From Desulfuromonadaceae bacterium (GTDB taxonomy: Bacteria > Desulfobacterota > Desulfuromonadia > Geobacterales > Pseudopelobacteraceae), in assembly GCA_028683855.1 (NCBI GenBank), contig JAQUHA010000009.1, positions 1 to 64,000 on the forward strand: 64,000 nt of DNA. Direction: 5' to 3'. The notes under the pieces are model-generated. The model was not told the origin of the DNA. It saw only the letters and a program-made list of their open reading frames with translations, and ran no database searches. A program made the position numbers and the translations under genes. Position 1 is the stretch's first letter. The number at the start of each line of letters is the position of its first letter. Of this stretch, positions 1 to 8,432 are shown piece after piece.

Positions 1-86
1 CGGCAGAGGTATACTTCAACGGACTACTTGAACAAGCTGATCTTTCAAAGAACAAGGGGCATTCAACTGGGCTGAACCAAACTTAA
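1..86 (+). CDS. Possible 3' end of a gene entering from the left
   Basis: Reading frame 3 is open from the window edge to a TAA at 84-86 and gives 27 residues ending STGLNQT. The other two plus frames close earlier (frame 2) or at a TGA at about 73-75 (frame 1). The peptide is mixed hydrophilic and could be the C-terminus of a protein whose body lies outside the window. There is too little sequence to assign a family. Confidence 0.3.
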   Translation, partial: AEVYFNGLLEQADLSKNKGHSTGLNQT

Positions 87-114
87 TTTCATCATTTTTC
101 TGTCTTGACAACCG

Positions 115-381
115 TCAGTACCTTAATTCAACAACATACATCTCTTTGAGACCGTTATCATCCGTGACGTCAAATTTTTTTGTATAAGGTTTTACAGAAT
201 CCGTTTTCTCTACGACAACAGTGCCTACCCCCTTTTTCAGGGTTTTGGCTTCAAGAATAAGCGTTAGCGGTTTAAATGCGCTCAAATAAAAAGCGACAAC
301 AGCGACCAACAACGAAAAAAGAATCAGAAAAGACAGGTGAAGCTTTGACAGTTCCAGCCTGTTAGAATTATTTGCTGACAC
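115..381 (-). CDS. Small single-pass membrane protein, function unknown
   Basis: This is an 88-residue ORF. The start is GTG (381-379), preceded by a GAAGGAAT-like Shine-Dalgarno about 7 bases upstream. Residues about 15-35 are a single strongly hydrophobic segment, followed by a polar tail with many Lys, Val and Thr. The shape suggests a signal-anchor protein with a short periplasmic domain. It is divergent from the radical SAM gene at 563. I recognise no family. The clean start signal and the hydrophobic profile argue that it is real, but a chance ORF remains possible. Confidence 0.5.
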   Translation of the reverse strand: MSANNSNRLELSKLHLSFLILFSLLVAVVAFYLSAFKPLTLILEAKTLKKGVGTVVVEKTDSVKPYTKKFDVTDDNGLKEMYVVELRY

Positions 382-426
382 GAGTAATTCCTTCGATACT
401 TCACATTGTTTGAGTTTTACATATTC

Positions 427-432
427 TATAAT
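427..432 (+). promoter_or_regulatory. Possible -10 box upstream of the first radical SAM gene
   Basis: A perfect TATAAT hexamer lies 130 bases before the ATG at 563. The best -35 candidate is TTGTTT at 406-411 with a short 15-base spacer, so this is weaker overall than the promoter at 483-511. Confidence 0.25.
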
Positions 433-482
433 TCTATGTCACTTTAATGCCCCTGATTTTCTTTTTCAACTCTTCTCTACTA

Positions 483-511
483 TTGACGGACAATTTTTAG
501 GTGTATATTAC
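483..511 (+). promoter_or_regulatory. Probable sigma-70 promoter
   Basis: TTGACG (483-488), a 17-base spacer and TATTAC (506-511) make a good vegetative promoter. It is placed to start transcription about 45 bases before the ATG at 563. Its position inside the 5' extension of the open frame from 410 supports 563 as the true start codon. Confidence 0.5.
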
Positions 512-562
512 TTGGTGTCATCTCATATCTGTTTTTACTTAAAAAGAGGCTCCGACCTAAAC

Positions 563-2104
563 ATGGCACAAATTATACTTATTCAGCCGCTAACCGGCTC
601 TTGGGATGAAATGTCCATCCGTATGCCGGAGTCACTGCTTGCAGTGGCATCAGTACCCGTAGCGAAAGGTTATGACGTCCAGATTATCGACCAGAGATGC
701 TCAAGGGATTTCAATTCCGACATTGACGCTGCAGTTTGTGAAAACACCATCATTTTCGGTATAACTGCTATTACTGGTGAGCAGATAAGGCACGCACTTG
801 AAGTAACTCGACTGGTAAAAAGGCGACATCCGACTGTACCGGTATGCTGGGGGGGAGTTCATGCCACTCTTCTTCCTGAACAGACCATTGCCCATCCGAT
901 GATTGATTTTGTTGTGGTTGGTGATGGAGAGAATGTCTTCTGCGAATTGTTTGAGCGGTTAAGGGATGGCTTATGCCTCGACGGCCTGCATGGTCTTCTT
1001 TATAAAAAGGATGGCGAGATACTTTCAAGTGCCGGACGACTGGAAGTAAAACAAAATATCAAGGGGGGACGTTATTCCGTCAGCAGAAAAGATGGCATGG
1101 CGGATGTTATAACAGATATGGATTGCCTTCCTCCACTCCCGTATCACCTTCTGAACATGGATAATTATTCCGTATTCGATACCGATGACGGCACCAGATC
1201 TGCGACACTCAATACCTCAAGAGGGTGTCCACACTGCTGTACTTTCTGTGTTGATCCGATCATTAATGAGGGTATCTGGCGTGGTTTTTCTGCAGAACGT
1301 GTTCTTGAAAAAGTGAATCTTCTTTACGACACCTACCAGGTTCGTATGATTTATTTTCAGGATGACTATTTTCCGGGCTCCAAGCAACGCCTCCTGAATA
1401 TACTTAAAGGTCTTGAAGTATATGCGCGCAAACTTCTCTGGGGAACACTCGGAATCCGTGCCGACAGCCTGGCAGCACTTAATAATGAAGAACTGGATTT
1501 GCTCTATCGTTCTGGATGTCATTCACTGGAAATAGGTATAGAAACCGGCAGCACGCGTATCCTCAATATGCTTAACAAAGGTGAGACACTTGATGTGATG
1601 CGTTCCACTAACATGAGACTTGCCCGGTATGCCATAAAGGTCAAATACACCCTAATAATCGGATTTCCTGGAGAGACTAAAAGCGAGGTACTGGAGACTC
1701 TAAACTTTGCGGAAGAACTTGAACGTGTCAATCCTAATGCGTATTGTCTTATTTTTAATTTCCTGCCTATTGTAAATACCCCCTTCTTCAATGAGGCAGT
1801 ATCAAATGGTTTCGGTGCTCCAAAAAATTTAAGCGACTGGGAGCACATGAATTTTGATACCTGGATGAAACACTATCAAAACTGGGCATCACCATCAATG
1901 GTGGCATGGCTGCAAGCCATCAGTTTCGTATCTTATTTTCACAACAGGAACGTACGCTACAAGTTCAGCGGTTCTCTCTTGCTGCATATTGCATTCATTT
2001 GTTACCAGCCTGTAGCAGCGTGGCGCTTTCGCCACCGACTGTTCGGCTGGTTCATTGAGATGAAAGTAAAAAACTGGATTTTCGCTATAAAAAAGTTACT
2101 GTAG
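563..2104 (+). CDS. B12-binding radical SAM protein
   Basis: The N-terminal half has the Rossmann-like cobalamin-binding fold of class B radical SAM enzymes: MAQIILIQPLTG opening, then WGGVHATL and VVVGDGE at roughly residues 100-120. The radical SAM core follows, with the 4Fe-4S motif CPHCCTFC near residue 222 (CxxxCxxC). Such enzymes carry out methylation, ring formation or other radical chemistry, often on lipids, sugars or antibiotics; the substrate cannot be told from sequence. The frame is open from 410, but those extra 51 residues do not resemble the family and overlap a promoter, so I start at 563. A GT2 gene follows 79 bases downstream. It is one of four B12-type radical SAM proteins in the window. 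Confidence 0.85.
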   Translation: MAQIILIQPLTGSWDEMSIRMPESLLAVASVPVAKGYDVQIIDQRCSRDFNSDIDAAVCENTIIFGITAITGEQIRHALEVTRLVKRRHPTVPVCWGGVHATLLPEQTIAHPMIDFVVVGDGENVFCELFERLRDGLCLDGLHGLLYKKDGEILSSAGRLEVKQNIKGGRYSVSRKDGMADVITDMDCLPPLPYHLLNMDNYSVFDTDDGTRSATLNTSRGCPHCCTFCVDPIINEGIWRGFSAERVLEKVNLLYDTYQVRMIYFQDDYFPGSKQRLLNILKGLEVYARKLLWGTLGIRADSLAALNNEELDLLYRSGCHSLEIGIETGSTRILNMLNKGETLDVMRSTNMRLARYAIKVKYTLIIGFPGETKSEVLETLNFAEELERVNPNAYCLIFNFLPIVNTPFFNEAVSNGFGAPKNLSDWEHMNFDTWMKHYQNWASPSMVAWLQAISFVSYFHNRNVRYKFSGSLLLHIAFICYQPVAAWRFRHRLFGWFIEMKVKNWIFAIKKLL

Positions 2105-2183
2105 ACAAATACGGCAATGAAATCTTTAAGATGAAATTTAGACTTCAATTGTATACACTTACGAACACTGGAAACTCGGAAAT

Positions 2184-2909
2184 ATGACAACTATTAACAT
2201 AAATTTGGCATCTCAAGTATTATCTATTCAGGATTTAAGTATTATTATTCCTGCTTATAACGAACAGGAAAACATTAGACTCGCTGTTGATCAAGTACTT
2301 TCCGGATTACCCGCTGGCTTGCAACAATTTGAAATCATTATTGTGAATGACGGCAGTACTGATGCTACAAGTGAAATAATAAGTGAACTCACCAGCGAGC
2401 ATTCCAGTGTACGATCCATCATTCAAAACGGGAACAAGGGCAAGGGGGCGGCACTCAGCTCTGGTTTTTCTGCTGCTCGACACGAGTGGATACTGTTTAT
2501 AGACGCAGACCTCCAGATTGAATTCAGCGTATTGGAAGAGTTTGTACCCTACATGAAAACCTTCGATATTATTATAGGATTCAGGACGACCCGCGACGAC
2601 TCTCTCTACCGACGTTTTGCCTCAAGAGTATACAGTCTGCTAATCCGCCTGCTACTCGGCTTGAAACTGGCTGATATCAATTGCCCATTTAAGCTGTTCA
2701 GGAGAAAACTGCTGGACGGGATAGATCTGCGTTCCTCCGGCTTTTTCATAGACACTGAGCTCATGTATCATTTTTTGCAGAGAAAATATCCGGTGAAGGA
2801 GGTAGGAGTTGTCTCATTTGACCGCACAAGAGGGAATTCTTCTGTCAGGCTCCGTCACGTGAGGCATGTGCTTGCTGAACTATTCACACTTCTGAAACGA
2901 AAACAGTAA
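2184..2909 (+). CDS. Family 2 glycosyltransferase, DPM1/polyprenol-phosphate type
   Basis: This is a 241-residue GT-A enzyme with the usual order of motifs: SIIIPAYNEQENI, VNDGSTD near residue 55, and the metal-binding DADLQ near residue 112. The length and the INCPFKLF region after DADLQ fit dolichyl/polyprenyl-phosphate sugar transferases, which charge a lipid carrier with a sugar on the cytoplasmic face. No C-terminal membrane anchor is visible. The ArnT-like membrane transferase at 4235 could use such a lipid-linked sugar; that pairing is inferred from proximity and known pathways. Confidence 0.85.
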   Translation: MTTININLASQVLSIQDLSIIIPAYNEQENIRLAVDQVLSGLPAGLQQFEIIIVNDGSTDATSEIISELTSEHSSVRSIIQNGNKGKGAALSSGFSAARHEWILFIDADLQIEFSVLEEFVPYMKTFDIIIGFRTTRDDSLYRRFASRVYSLLIRLLLGLKLADINCPFKLFRRKLLDGIDLRSSGFFIDTELMYHFLQRKYPVKEVGVVSFDRTRGNSSVRLRHVRHVLAELFTLLKRKQ

Positions 2910-3067
2910 CAAGGCTTTTTTTTAAAAAACAGCATAATTCCGATAAATCGAGAGGCTGTTGCTCTATTAAACTGGGCGGATACTTTTACCAGTATTTTAC
3001 AGGAATTACTCCAGCTCAATTCACCAAAAGAATCTTGATCTGTTCTGCAATACAAATTTGCTTCCTT
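2910..3067. other. Gap between convergent genes, no gene supported
   Basis: This stretch of 158 bases separates the GT2 and SGNH genes. It begins with an A/T-rich run but has no clear hairpin. One plus-strand frame (about 2987-3046) reads GGYFYQYFTGITPAQFTKRI, which faintly recalls the end of an AraC-type DNA-binding domain. It has no start or intact upstream frame, so at most it is a relic. Confidence 0.3.
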
Positions 3068-4108
3068 TCAACGACTACTCTTCAACTGCTCCGGTGTTCT
3101 TAAAATATCGTATATAGTATCTCCCATAATGCGTCCTAATATGGCGTGCCCAAAATCGCTAAAATGCCAGATATCACTGAAGTATGTCTCTTTTTCTGAA
3201 TCAAATGCCTTTGAACAGTCGATAAAGTAAAGTTTGCCGGTTTGCGCCTGCGCTGACAAACCTTTACTGATTCCAGTATATGCATTGGTCAGTGCAGTTG
3301 ATGAAGAATGTGCTTCAAGAGTTAGATTGAGAAGCGTTTCTTCAACAGGTGTCCTCTTCGAACGTTCATTAAGCGAAGGCTGCAGCACAACCATAAAAAC
3401 AGCACCGTGTGACATGGCAATGTTTCGTGCATCCTCCATATTGCGGAGATAATCAGCTACCCTTTGATCATAGTCATGAGAATGATACAGCACCGTCCAT
3501 TGAGACCCATCATGGGTTGCAGCTGGCTCACCATAGAGCGTTTGCGACGTTGCCCCGTTAGTCAAGTCGTTTAAACCATCCAGAAAAACTACCAGATCAG
3601 GATTAAGCTCGCGTATATTATGCTTCAGCGCCCGCACCTCCTGAGAGGACTTCCATGCTCCGGCCGCAACTATAACTATTTCCACCGGCACTCCCCGACG
3701 TTCAAGCTCTTTTCCGAGGATGTTGAAATAGGTTGTCGAGATAGACGATGCATATGCTCCCCCCGCAACGCTGCCGCCAATAATCAGAATGCGATATTCC
3801 GGTTTTACAGAACTGCTGTACCTCTGTCTGCCAAACGCATCGATATCAATCTTACCGGCCAGATGAATCTCGGGTTCACGCCATATAGTTATATCATCTC
3901 CGACCTTGTTGCCAACTCTCGCTCCCCAGTAACCTTCGCGCGGCCCCGATTCCGGGACTGGCTGACCTCGTTCCAGATATGACGACTCCCATGCTTTTAC
4001 ATTGAGATCTTCACCACGATCCAGATAACTCCTCGTAACCTTCCAAACAAGTAAGAAGAAAACTGCCAACATAAGTACGAGAATCAAAGTGAATACTATT
4101 TTCTTCAA
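3068..4108 (-). CDS. Membrane-anchored SGNH/GDSL-type hydrolase
   Basis: From the TTG at 4108 the protein has 347 residues and begins with a clean signal-anchor helix (residues about 2-24). The SGNH blocks are visible: GGSVAGG for the nucleophile serine, FLDGLNDL for the Asn block, and DIWHFSDFGH for the catalytic Asp-His pair near the C-terminus. The family includes esterases and O-acetyl- or acyltransferases acting on envelope glycans, so a periplasmic modifying role is likely. An in-frame ATG at 4192 would add 28 residues, but it overlaps the divergent promoter at 4170-4197. The TTG has a GGGGGG tract 5 bases upstream. Confidence 0.75.
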   Translation of the reverse strand: MKKIVFTLILVLMLAVFFLLVWKVTRSYLDRGEDLNVKAWESSYLERGQPVPESGPREGYWGARVGNKVGDDITIWREPEIHLAGKIDIDAFGRQRYSSSVKPEYRILIIGGSVAGGAYASSISTTYFNILGKELERRGVPVEIVIVAAGAWKSSQEVRALKHNIRELNPDLVVFLDGLNDLTNGATSQTLYGEPAATHDGSQWTVLYHSHDYDQRVADYLRNMEDARNIAMSHGAVFMVVLQPSLNERSKRTPVEETLLNLTLEAHSSSTALTNAYTGISKGLSAQAQTGKLYFIDCSKAFDSEKETYFSDIWHFSDFGHAILGRIMGDTIYDILRTPEQLKSSR

Positions 4109-4169
4109 ATATCCCCCCGCTATGAGTACCCGACAAATATCCAAGTGTGAATTCTGTCCAGTGTAAACC

Positions 4170-4197
4170 TTGACATATTCAACCTTCAACATATATT
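4170..4197 (+). promoter_or_regulatory. Sigma-70 promoter for the ArnT-like gene
   Basis: A perfect TTGACA (4170-4175), a 16-base spacer and TATATT (4192-4197) lie 38 bases before the ATG at 4235. Confidence 0.6.
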
Positions 4198-4234
4198 CTT
4201 CATTACATGAGATTTAACCCGCTGGAAAACAACA

Positions 4235-5842
4235 ATGAATAATACAAAAACCTCCAGTTCCGGTTTGCCTACTCAGACAGTAGCCTGGACGGTACGCTTT
4301 GTTCTACCTGCCCTGCTCTGTACCATCATATTTACTATTATCATTGCCACCATTGCGGACTATGGACTCACCCAGGACGAACCATACTATATTGAAAATG
4401 CCAGGGCCATTGAGTACTGGTTTTCTCACGCAGCAGAATCAAGCTCGTCTTTCACCTACGACACCATATACAAGTATTGGCGCAGCGGAATACTGGACGA
4501 TAAATTATCCGGCAATGTACATCCCCCCTTTTTCAAGCTATCGGCCATCGCTTTCAGACATCTAATCGGTGTGCATATTTTTGACAACATTGTATTCCAG
4601 TACCGTATCTCAACCGCCTTCTGGACTGCCATGTTAGTCCTTTCACTCTTTCTGATAACCAGAAGGATGACTGGCAGCAGTCTGTGGGGGCTAATGGCCG
4701 GACTTTCATTCATCGCCGTTCCCCGTTTTTTTGCCGAAGCACATCTGTTCACTACCGATATGATGATCACTGCTCTCGGTTTCTGCGGCCTGACAGCATT
4801 CTTGCTCGCGAAATCATCCCGAGCAAAAATACTGCTGGGGGGAGCGCTGTTTGGAGCAGCCCTGGCGACAAAATTTACCGGTATTCTGGCAATCGCTATT
4901 GTTGCCCCCCTGGTCATGATCGCGGATAACCGAAAACGTTTTCTCTTGGACTACGCCTTAATGGTTCTCACAGCATGTGCCTTTTTCTGCTTTTTTAATT
5001 TCCCGATACTCTTTAATCCGCAGGAGGAACTCCGTTTTTATTTCGCAAATTTTTTTAGTCGAGAGAAGCTAGTCCCTCTGTCGACTCTCTATTTCGGCAC
5101 CCTTTACGGCTTTCGCGTACCATTTCATCACCCCTGGGTCATGCTCGGCATCACACTCCCACCGCTCACGATTTTCGCTGCGCTTCTCGGATTGTTTGCA
5201 GGAACGGCCGAATACATCAAGAAAAGAAACCGATTTGCATTTCTGGCGCTCGCACCTTTCCTTATCTGCATGTCCGCCTACATGCTGCCATCAACACCAA
5301 AGCACGACGGAATAAGGCTGTTCAGCACAGTCTGGCCTTTTATAATTCTGTTGGGAATTGTGGGATTGAGTAGAATCCAGAATCTGCTATCACCCAAGTT
5401 CAATGTCGGCATCATTGTCTGTTCAATGAGTATTTTTCTCGCACTCTTCCAGCTAATGCAGTTTCACCCACTGCAGCTAAGCTATTACAACTCATTTATC
5501 GGCGGGACAAAAGGAGCGGAAAGAAATGGGTTTGTTGTTGCCTACTGGCCCGAGTGCTTCAACAGGGATTTCTTCAGTAAGGCATTCAAAATACTGGGAG
5601 ATAAAGACGGTAAAATATTTTTATACCCCCCAACTTCAATGGTCACATACAACAAATCTTATGGACTCTTTACTACAAATCTGGAGAACACTTACAAACC
5701 GGAAGATGATTACCGCTATATGCTCATACTTAACCGCGTTCTCACTCCTGAAATGCTTCAGTTTCTTGAGACAAGAAAAAAACTGCTGGAAGTCAAAGCT
5801 CCTGACGGAAGTTTTATTGGCGGGTTGTTTGAGAACAGGTGA
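4235..5842 (+). CDS. Integral membrane glycosyltransferase, ArnT/PMT (GT-C) like
   Basis: The 535-residue protein has a run of about ten to eleven hydrophobic segments and a short soluble C-terminal domain. The first periplasmic loop reads YGLTQDEPYYIENA, with an acidic D-E pair where GT-C enzymes hold their catalytic aspartate. A FFAEAHLFTTDM stretch follows in the second loop. These enzymes transfer a sugar from a polyprenyl-phosphate donor to lipid A, a glycan or a protein on the periplasmic side. A GT2 able to make such a donor is encoded at 2184. The acceptor is unknown. The gene converges on the radical SAM gene at 5857 with a 14-base gap. Confidence 0.75.
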   Translation: MNNTKTSSSGLPTQTVAWTVRFVLPALLCTIIFTIIIATIADYGLTQDEPYYIENARAIEYWFSHAAESSSSFTYDTIYKYWRSGILDDKLSGNVHPPFFKLSAIAFRHLIGVHIFDNIVFQYRISTAFWTAMLVLSLFLITRRMTGSSLWGLMAGLSFIAVPRFFAEAHLFTTDMMITALGFCGLTAFLLAKSSRAKILLGGALFGAALATKFTGILAIAIVAPLVMIADNRKRFLLDYALMVLTACAFFCFFNFPILFNPQEELRFYFANFFSREKLVPLSTLYFGTLYGFRVPFHHPWVMLGITLPPLTIFAALLGLFAGTAEYIKKRNRFAFLALAPFLICMSAYMLPSTPKHDGIRLFSTVWPFIILLGIVGLSRIQNLLSPKFNVGIIVCSMSIFLALFQLMQFHPLQLSYYNSFIGGTKGAERNGFVVAYWPECFNRDFFSKAFKILGDKDGKIFLYPPTSMVTYNKSYGLFTTNLENTYKPEDDYRYMLILNRVLTPEMLQFLETRKKLLEVKAPDGSFIGGLFENR

Positions 5843-5856
5843 GAGTTTATATTAAC

Positions 5857-7359
5857 CTATATCATCAGTTTTTTTAACCACTCATACACGACATCCTCAA
5901 CAAGAAACCTGTAGATTCCGTATTTAAAACGGAACAGGGCGACAGGCTTGTAGATTCCAGCCAGCATTCTCACAATTCTACTTTTAATCCCTTTATCGGT
6001 TGAGAACTTGGATATCTTGTCGTCGATAAAGTACATACAAAGAAACATCATACGTATAAACTGGTCATGCTGTCGCGTGAGCCAGACAGGACGATAATCA
6101 GACGACTCCACGTCGTAACTCCCCCACTCTTCCAGTGCCTGCGGTGGAACATATCCATGCTGAAGAGCCAGTTCCATGAGAGCCGTACCGCCGAGTGGTC
6201 GCGGCTTATTGAGCGGGATGATAACGCAATTCGGGTTCTCCTCAATAAGCTGAAGGATCAGATCTCTGGTCATCATAGTCTCTTCAGGCGTCTCGGTGGG
6301 ATAACCGACGATAAAATTATAGAGCGGCGTCAGTTCGGGATGTTTTGCAAGTTTCCGGTTTGCGGCGATTGTCTGTGCCACGGTCACGTTCTTGCCCATA
6401 AGTGACAGAATACGATCAGAACCGGACTCGACTCCGATATGCATATTCATGGTTCCCACCGAGACCAGCTTCCTCAGAAACTCATCGCTCATTCCGAGAA
6501 TTTCATTGATGCGTGCCCCTCTGAAACCGAGCTTGATTTTTAATCCTGACTCCACGATCAGATCAATGATCGCTTCAACGTGAGAGACATCTACAAACGA
6601 GTCCTCGTCGATAAAGTATATAAAGGTCGCACCAAACTTTTCCTGTACCATTCTGATATGATCGACCACATCCCTGGGAGCAAGCGGCACCCATCTGGAG
6701 GCAAACCCGGCATACTGGGCAGGAGAGCTGCAGAAGGCACATCGATGAGGACACCCCATAACGCTGTACATTGGAAAGACCATCTCTTTACGGTCAACAT
6801 GATAGTAGACAGAGTAGTCCTCAATCAGGAAATAGGGTATGTCACGATAGTCGATAAACTCAAAACCGGTTTCAACTTCATTATGTACAACAGATTCTTC
6901 TTCAGTGCGCCAGGACAACCCGCTTATTTCACCCGGCCCGCCATGCCTCCCCGGTTCTTCAAGAAATTCAAGCAGTTTCAGAAACGGCTTCGCCCCGTAA
7001 CCCCTTACAAGAAAATCCACTGACTTTTCATCCAGAACCTCATCCGGGCTGAACGTTCCGTGAGAGCCCCCCCATACCACGGTAACCCACGGATATTTTC
7101 CCTTAACATACCGTGAGATAGAAAGGCTCTCCAGAATAGTGAATCCACTCATCACCGAAATCCCAACTACCTTCGTCGCTTCAGAAATAAGGGAATCCAG
7201 ATCACTGTTCCAGCGTTCCGGACGGATCCGGCAGTCAAGAATCCGGATGGTATGTCCCGATTTTACAGCACTGCTGGCAGCATAGAGAAGCCCCAGCGGG
7301 ATCATGCGTACAAGCGAACCGGTGAGAGAAGTGCGTGGCTGAACGAGAATGACCTCCAT
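5857..7359 (-). CDS. B12-binding radical SAM protein
   Basis: The 500-residue protein opens with the cobalamin-binding domain (MEVILVQPRTSLTG, then VVWGGSHGTFSPDE near residue 95). The radical SAM core carries CPHRCAFC near residue 203. The later GVESGSDRIL is typical of the MiaB/BchE-like branch. It is the last gene of a compact minus-strand operon and starts 2 bases after the stop of the SPASM protein upstream, so the two are likely translationally coupled. Alternating B12-type and SPASM-type radical SAM genes (5857, 7362, 8433, 10001) suggest successive steps on one substrate, but nothing here names that substrate. Confidence 0.85.
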   Translation of the reverse strand: MEVILVQPRTSLTGSLVRMIPLGLLYAASSAVKSGHTIRILDCRIRPERWNSDLDSLISEATKVVGISVMSGFTILESLSISRYVKGKYPWVTVVWGGSHGTFSPDEVLDEKSVDFLVRGYGAKPFLKLLEFLEEPGRHGGPGEISGLSWRTEEESVVHNEVETGFEFIDYRDIPYFLIEDYSVYYHVDRKEMVFPMYSVMGCPHRCAFCSSPAQYAGFASRWVPLAPRDVVDHIRMVQEKFGATFIYFIDEDSFVDVSHVEAIIDLIVESGLKIKLGFRGARINEILGMSDEFLRKLVSVGTMNMHIGVESGSDRILSLMGKNVTVAQTIAANRKLAKHPELTPLYNFIVGYPTETPEETMMTRDLILQLIEENPNCVIIPLNKPRPLGGTALMELALQHGYVPPQALEEWGSYDVESSDYRPVWLTRQHDQFIRMMFLCMYFIDDKISKFSTDKGIKSRIVRMLAGIYKPVALFRFKYGIYRFLVEDVVYEWLKKLMI

Positions 7360-7361
7360 CT

Positions 7362-8423
7362 TCAGCTCTCCCCGTCAAGTTTTTCAAGTGGAATAGGATT
7401 AGCCGGATGCTTGTCAATTCTGACCGGCACCGTCATTCCGGCCAGAGGTTTGATGTAGCGTTCAATATAATCAGGATCAGCACCGATCAGACAGTCCGGA
7501 CTTCTCCGTTTGAAATCCGGAAAGTTGCCCATACGTCTCCAGATATTCTCCAGAGGCTCTTCCCTGACATTGCCGAACGAGACATAGTTCATTCCGCATC
7601 CTGTGACATCTCCATAGCAGGAAATATTCAGCTTCTCCCGCCCGGCGGGGCACTCCTGACTGAGTGAAAAATTGATAGTCCAGTCGGAGCGGACTTCCGT
7701 GTTCAATTTCATGTAGTTCTGAACCTCTGTCCATTCGTCAGTGGTCAGCAGAACACCCTGTTCATCAGACCAGTTGCCGGAAACACAGGCAAGGGAAAAA
7801 ACTACTCCGACTTGCATCTCCTTTGCGAAACGGACCATCTCCCCCATCTTGTCAAGTCCACCATGCATGATAACAGTACTCAGATAAACGGCAAAGCCCA
7901 GCCTTTTTGCCTCTTCAATCGACTCAATAACCTTTAGAAAATGCCCTTCCGCACCCCTTATCTTATCATTGGCACTCTCATTCGTACTATCCAGACTGAA
8001 GTGAATCGTGGCAACACCGGCTTTTTTCAGATCAGTCAGAAACGAACGGTTCAGGGACAGTGAGTTGGTGACCAGAGCAAATATGGTTTTACGGGGTTCC
8101 ATAACGGCAATTATATCGAAGAGATCTTTCCGCAGAGTCGGCTCGCCGCCTGAGAGAATGGCAGAAAAAGCGCCAAGCCGCGAGGCCTGGCGCCAGAGGT
8201 CGCGATATTCATTAACCGTAAGGTAGGTGTCATCCTCCCGCTTCATCTTCGAGGCATAGCACATGACGCAGTTTGAGTTACATTCAGCCAGCAGGGCAAA
8301 CTCAACCGTGCGAAGCACCGTTCTGCCCAGAAGCAGGGTTTTTGCAAATCCGGATGCAATCCGCGGAAGAAGTGTAATGTTCCGTTTGATGACTCTGGAG
8401 TGGTAGAGAAGGTGTTTGAACAT
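7362..8423 (-). CDS. Radical SAM protein with SPASM-like C-terminus
   Basis: The 353 residues carry the radical SAM cluster motif at Cys48, Cys52 and Cys55 (CNSNCVMC), the glycine-rich GGEPTLR motif and a cysteine-bearing C-terminus (CPAG, SCYGDVTGCGMN, then FGNVREEPLENIW) that matches a SPASM/twitch auxiliary cluster domain. SPASM enzymes modify peptides, sugars or other small molecules; BtrN, PqqE and AlbA are characterised relatives. There is no PqqD-like chaperone beside it, so a peptide substrate is not specifically favoured. It lies 9 bases downstream of the next radical SAM gene. Confidence 0.85.
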   Translation of the reverse strand: MFKHLLYHSRVIKRNITLLPRIASGFAKTLLLGRTVLRTVEFALLAECNSNCVMCYASKMKREDDTYLTVNEYRDLWRQASRLGAFSAILSGGEPTLRKDLFDIIAVMEPRKTIFALVTNSLSLNRSFLTDLKKAGVATIHFSLDSTNESANDKIRGAEGHFLKVIESIEEAKRLGFAVYLSTVIMHGGLDKMGEMVRFAKEMQVGVVFSLACVSGNWSDEQGVLLTTDEWTEVQNYMKLNTEVRSDWTINFSLSQECPAGREKLNISCYGDVTGCGMNYVSFGNVREEPLENIWRRMGNFPDFKRRSPDCLIGADPDYIERYIKPLAGMTVPVRIDKHPANPIPLEKLDGES

Positions 8424-8432
8424 ATTTATCGT

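Noticed and set aside
410-562. A 51-codon N-terminal extension of the first radical SAM gene
   Set aside because: It overlaps a good promoter, and the family start pattern MAQIILIQP begins at 563.
2987-3046. A fragment recalling an AraC-type DNA-binding domain
   Set aside because: About 20 residues, no start, no intact flanks; may be chance.
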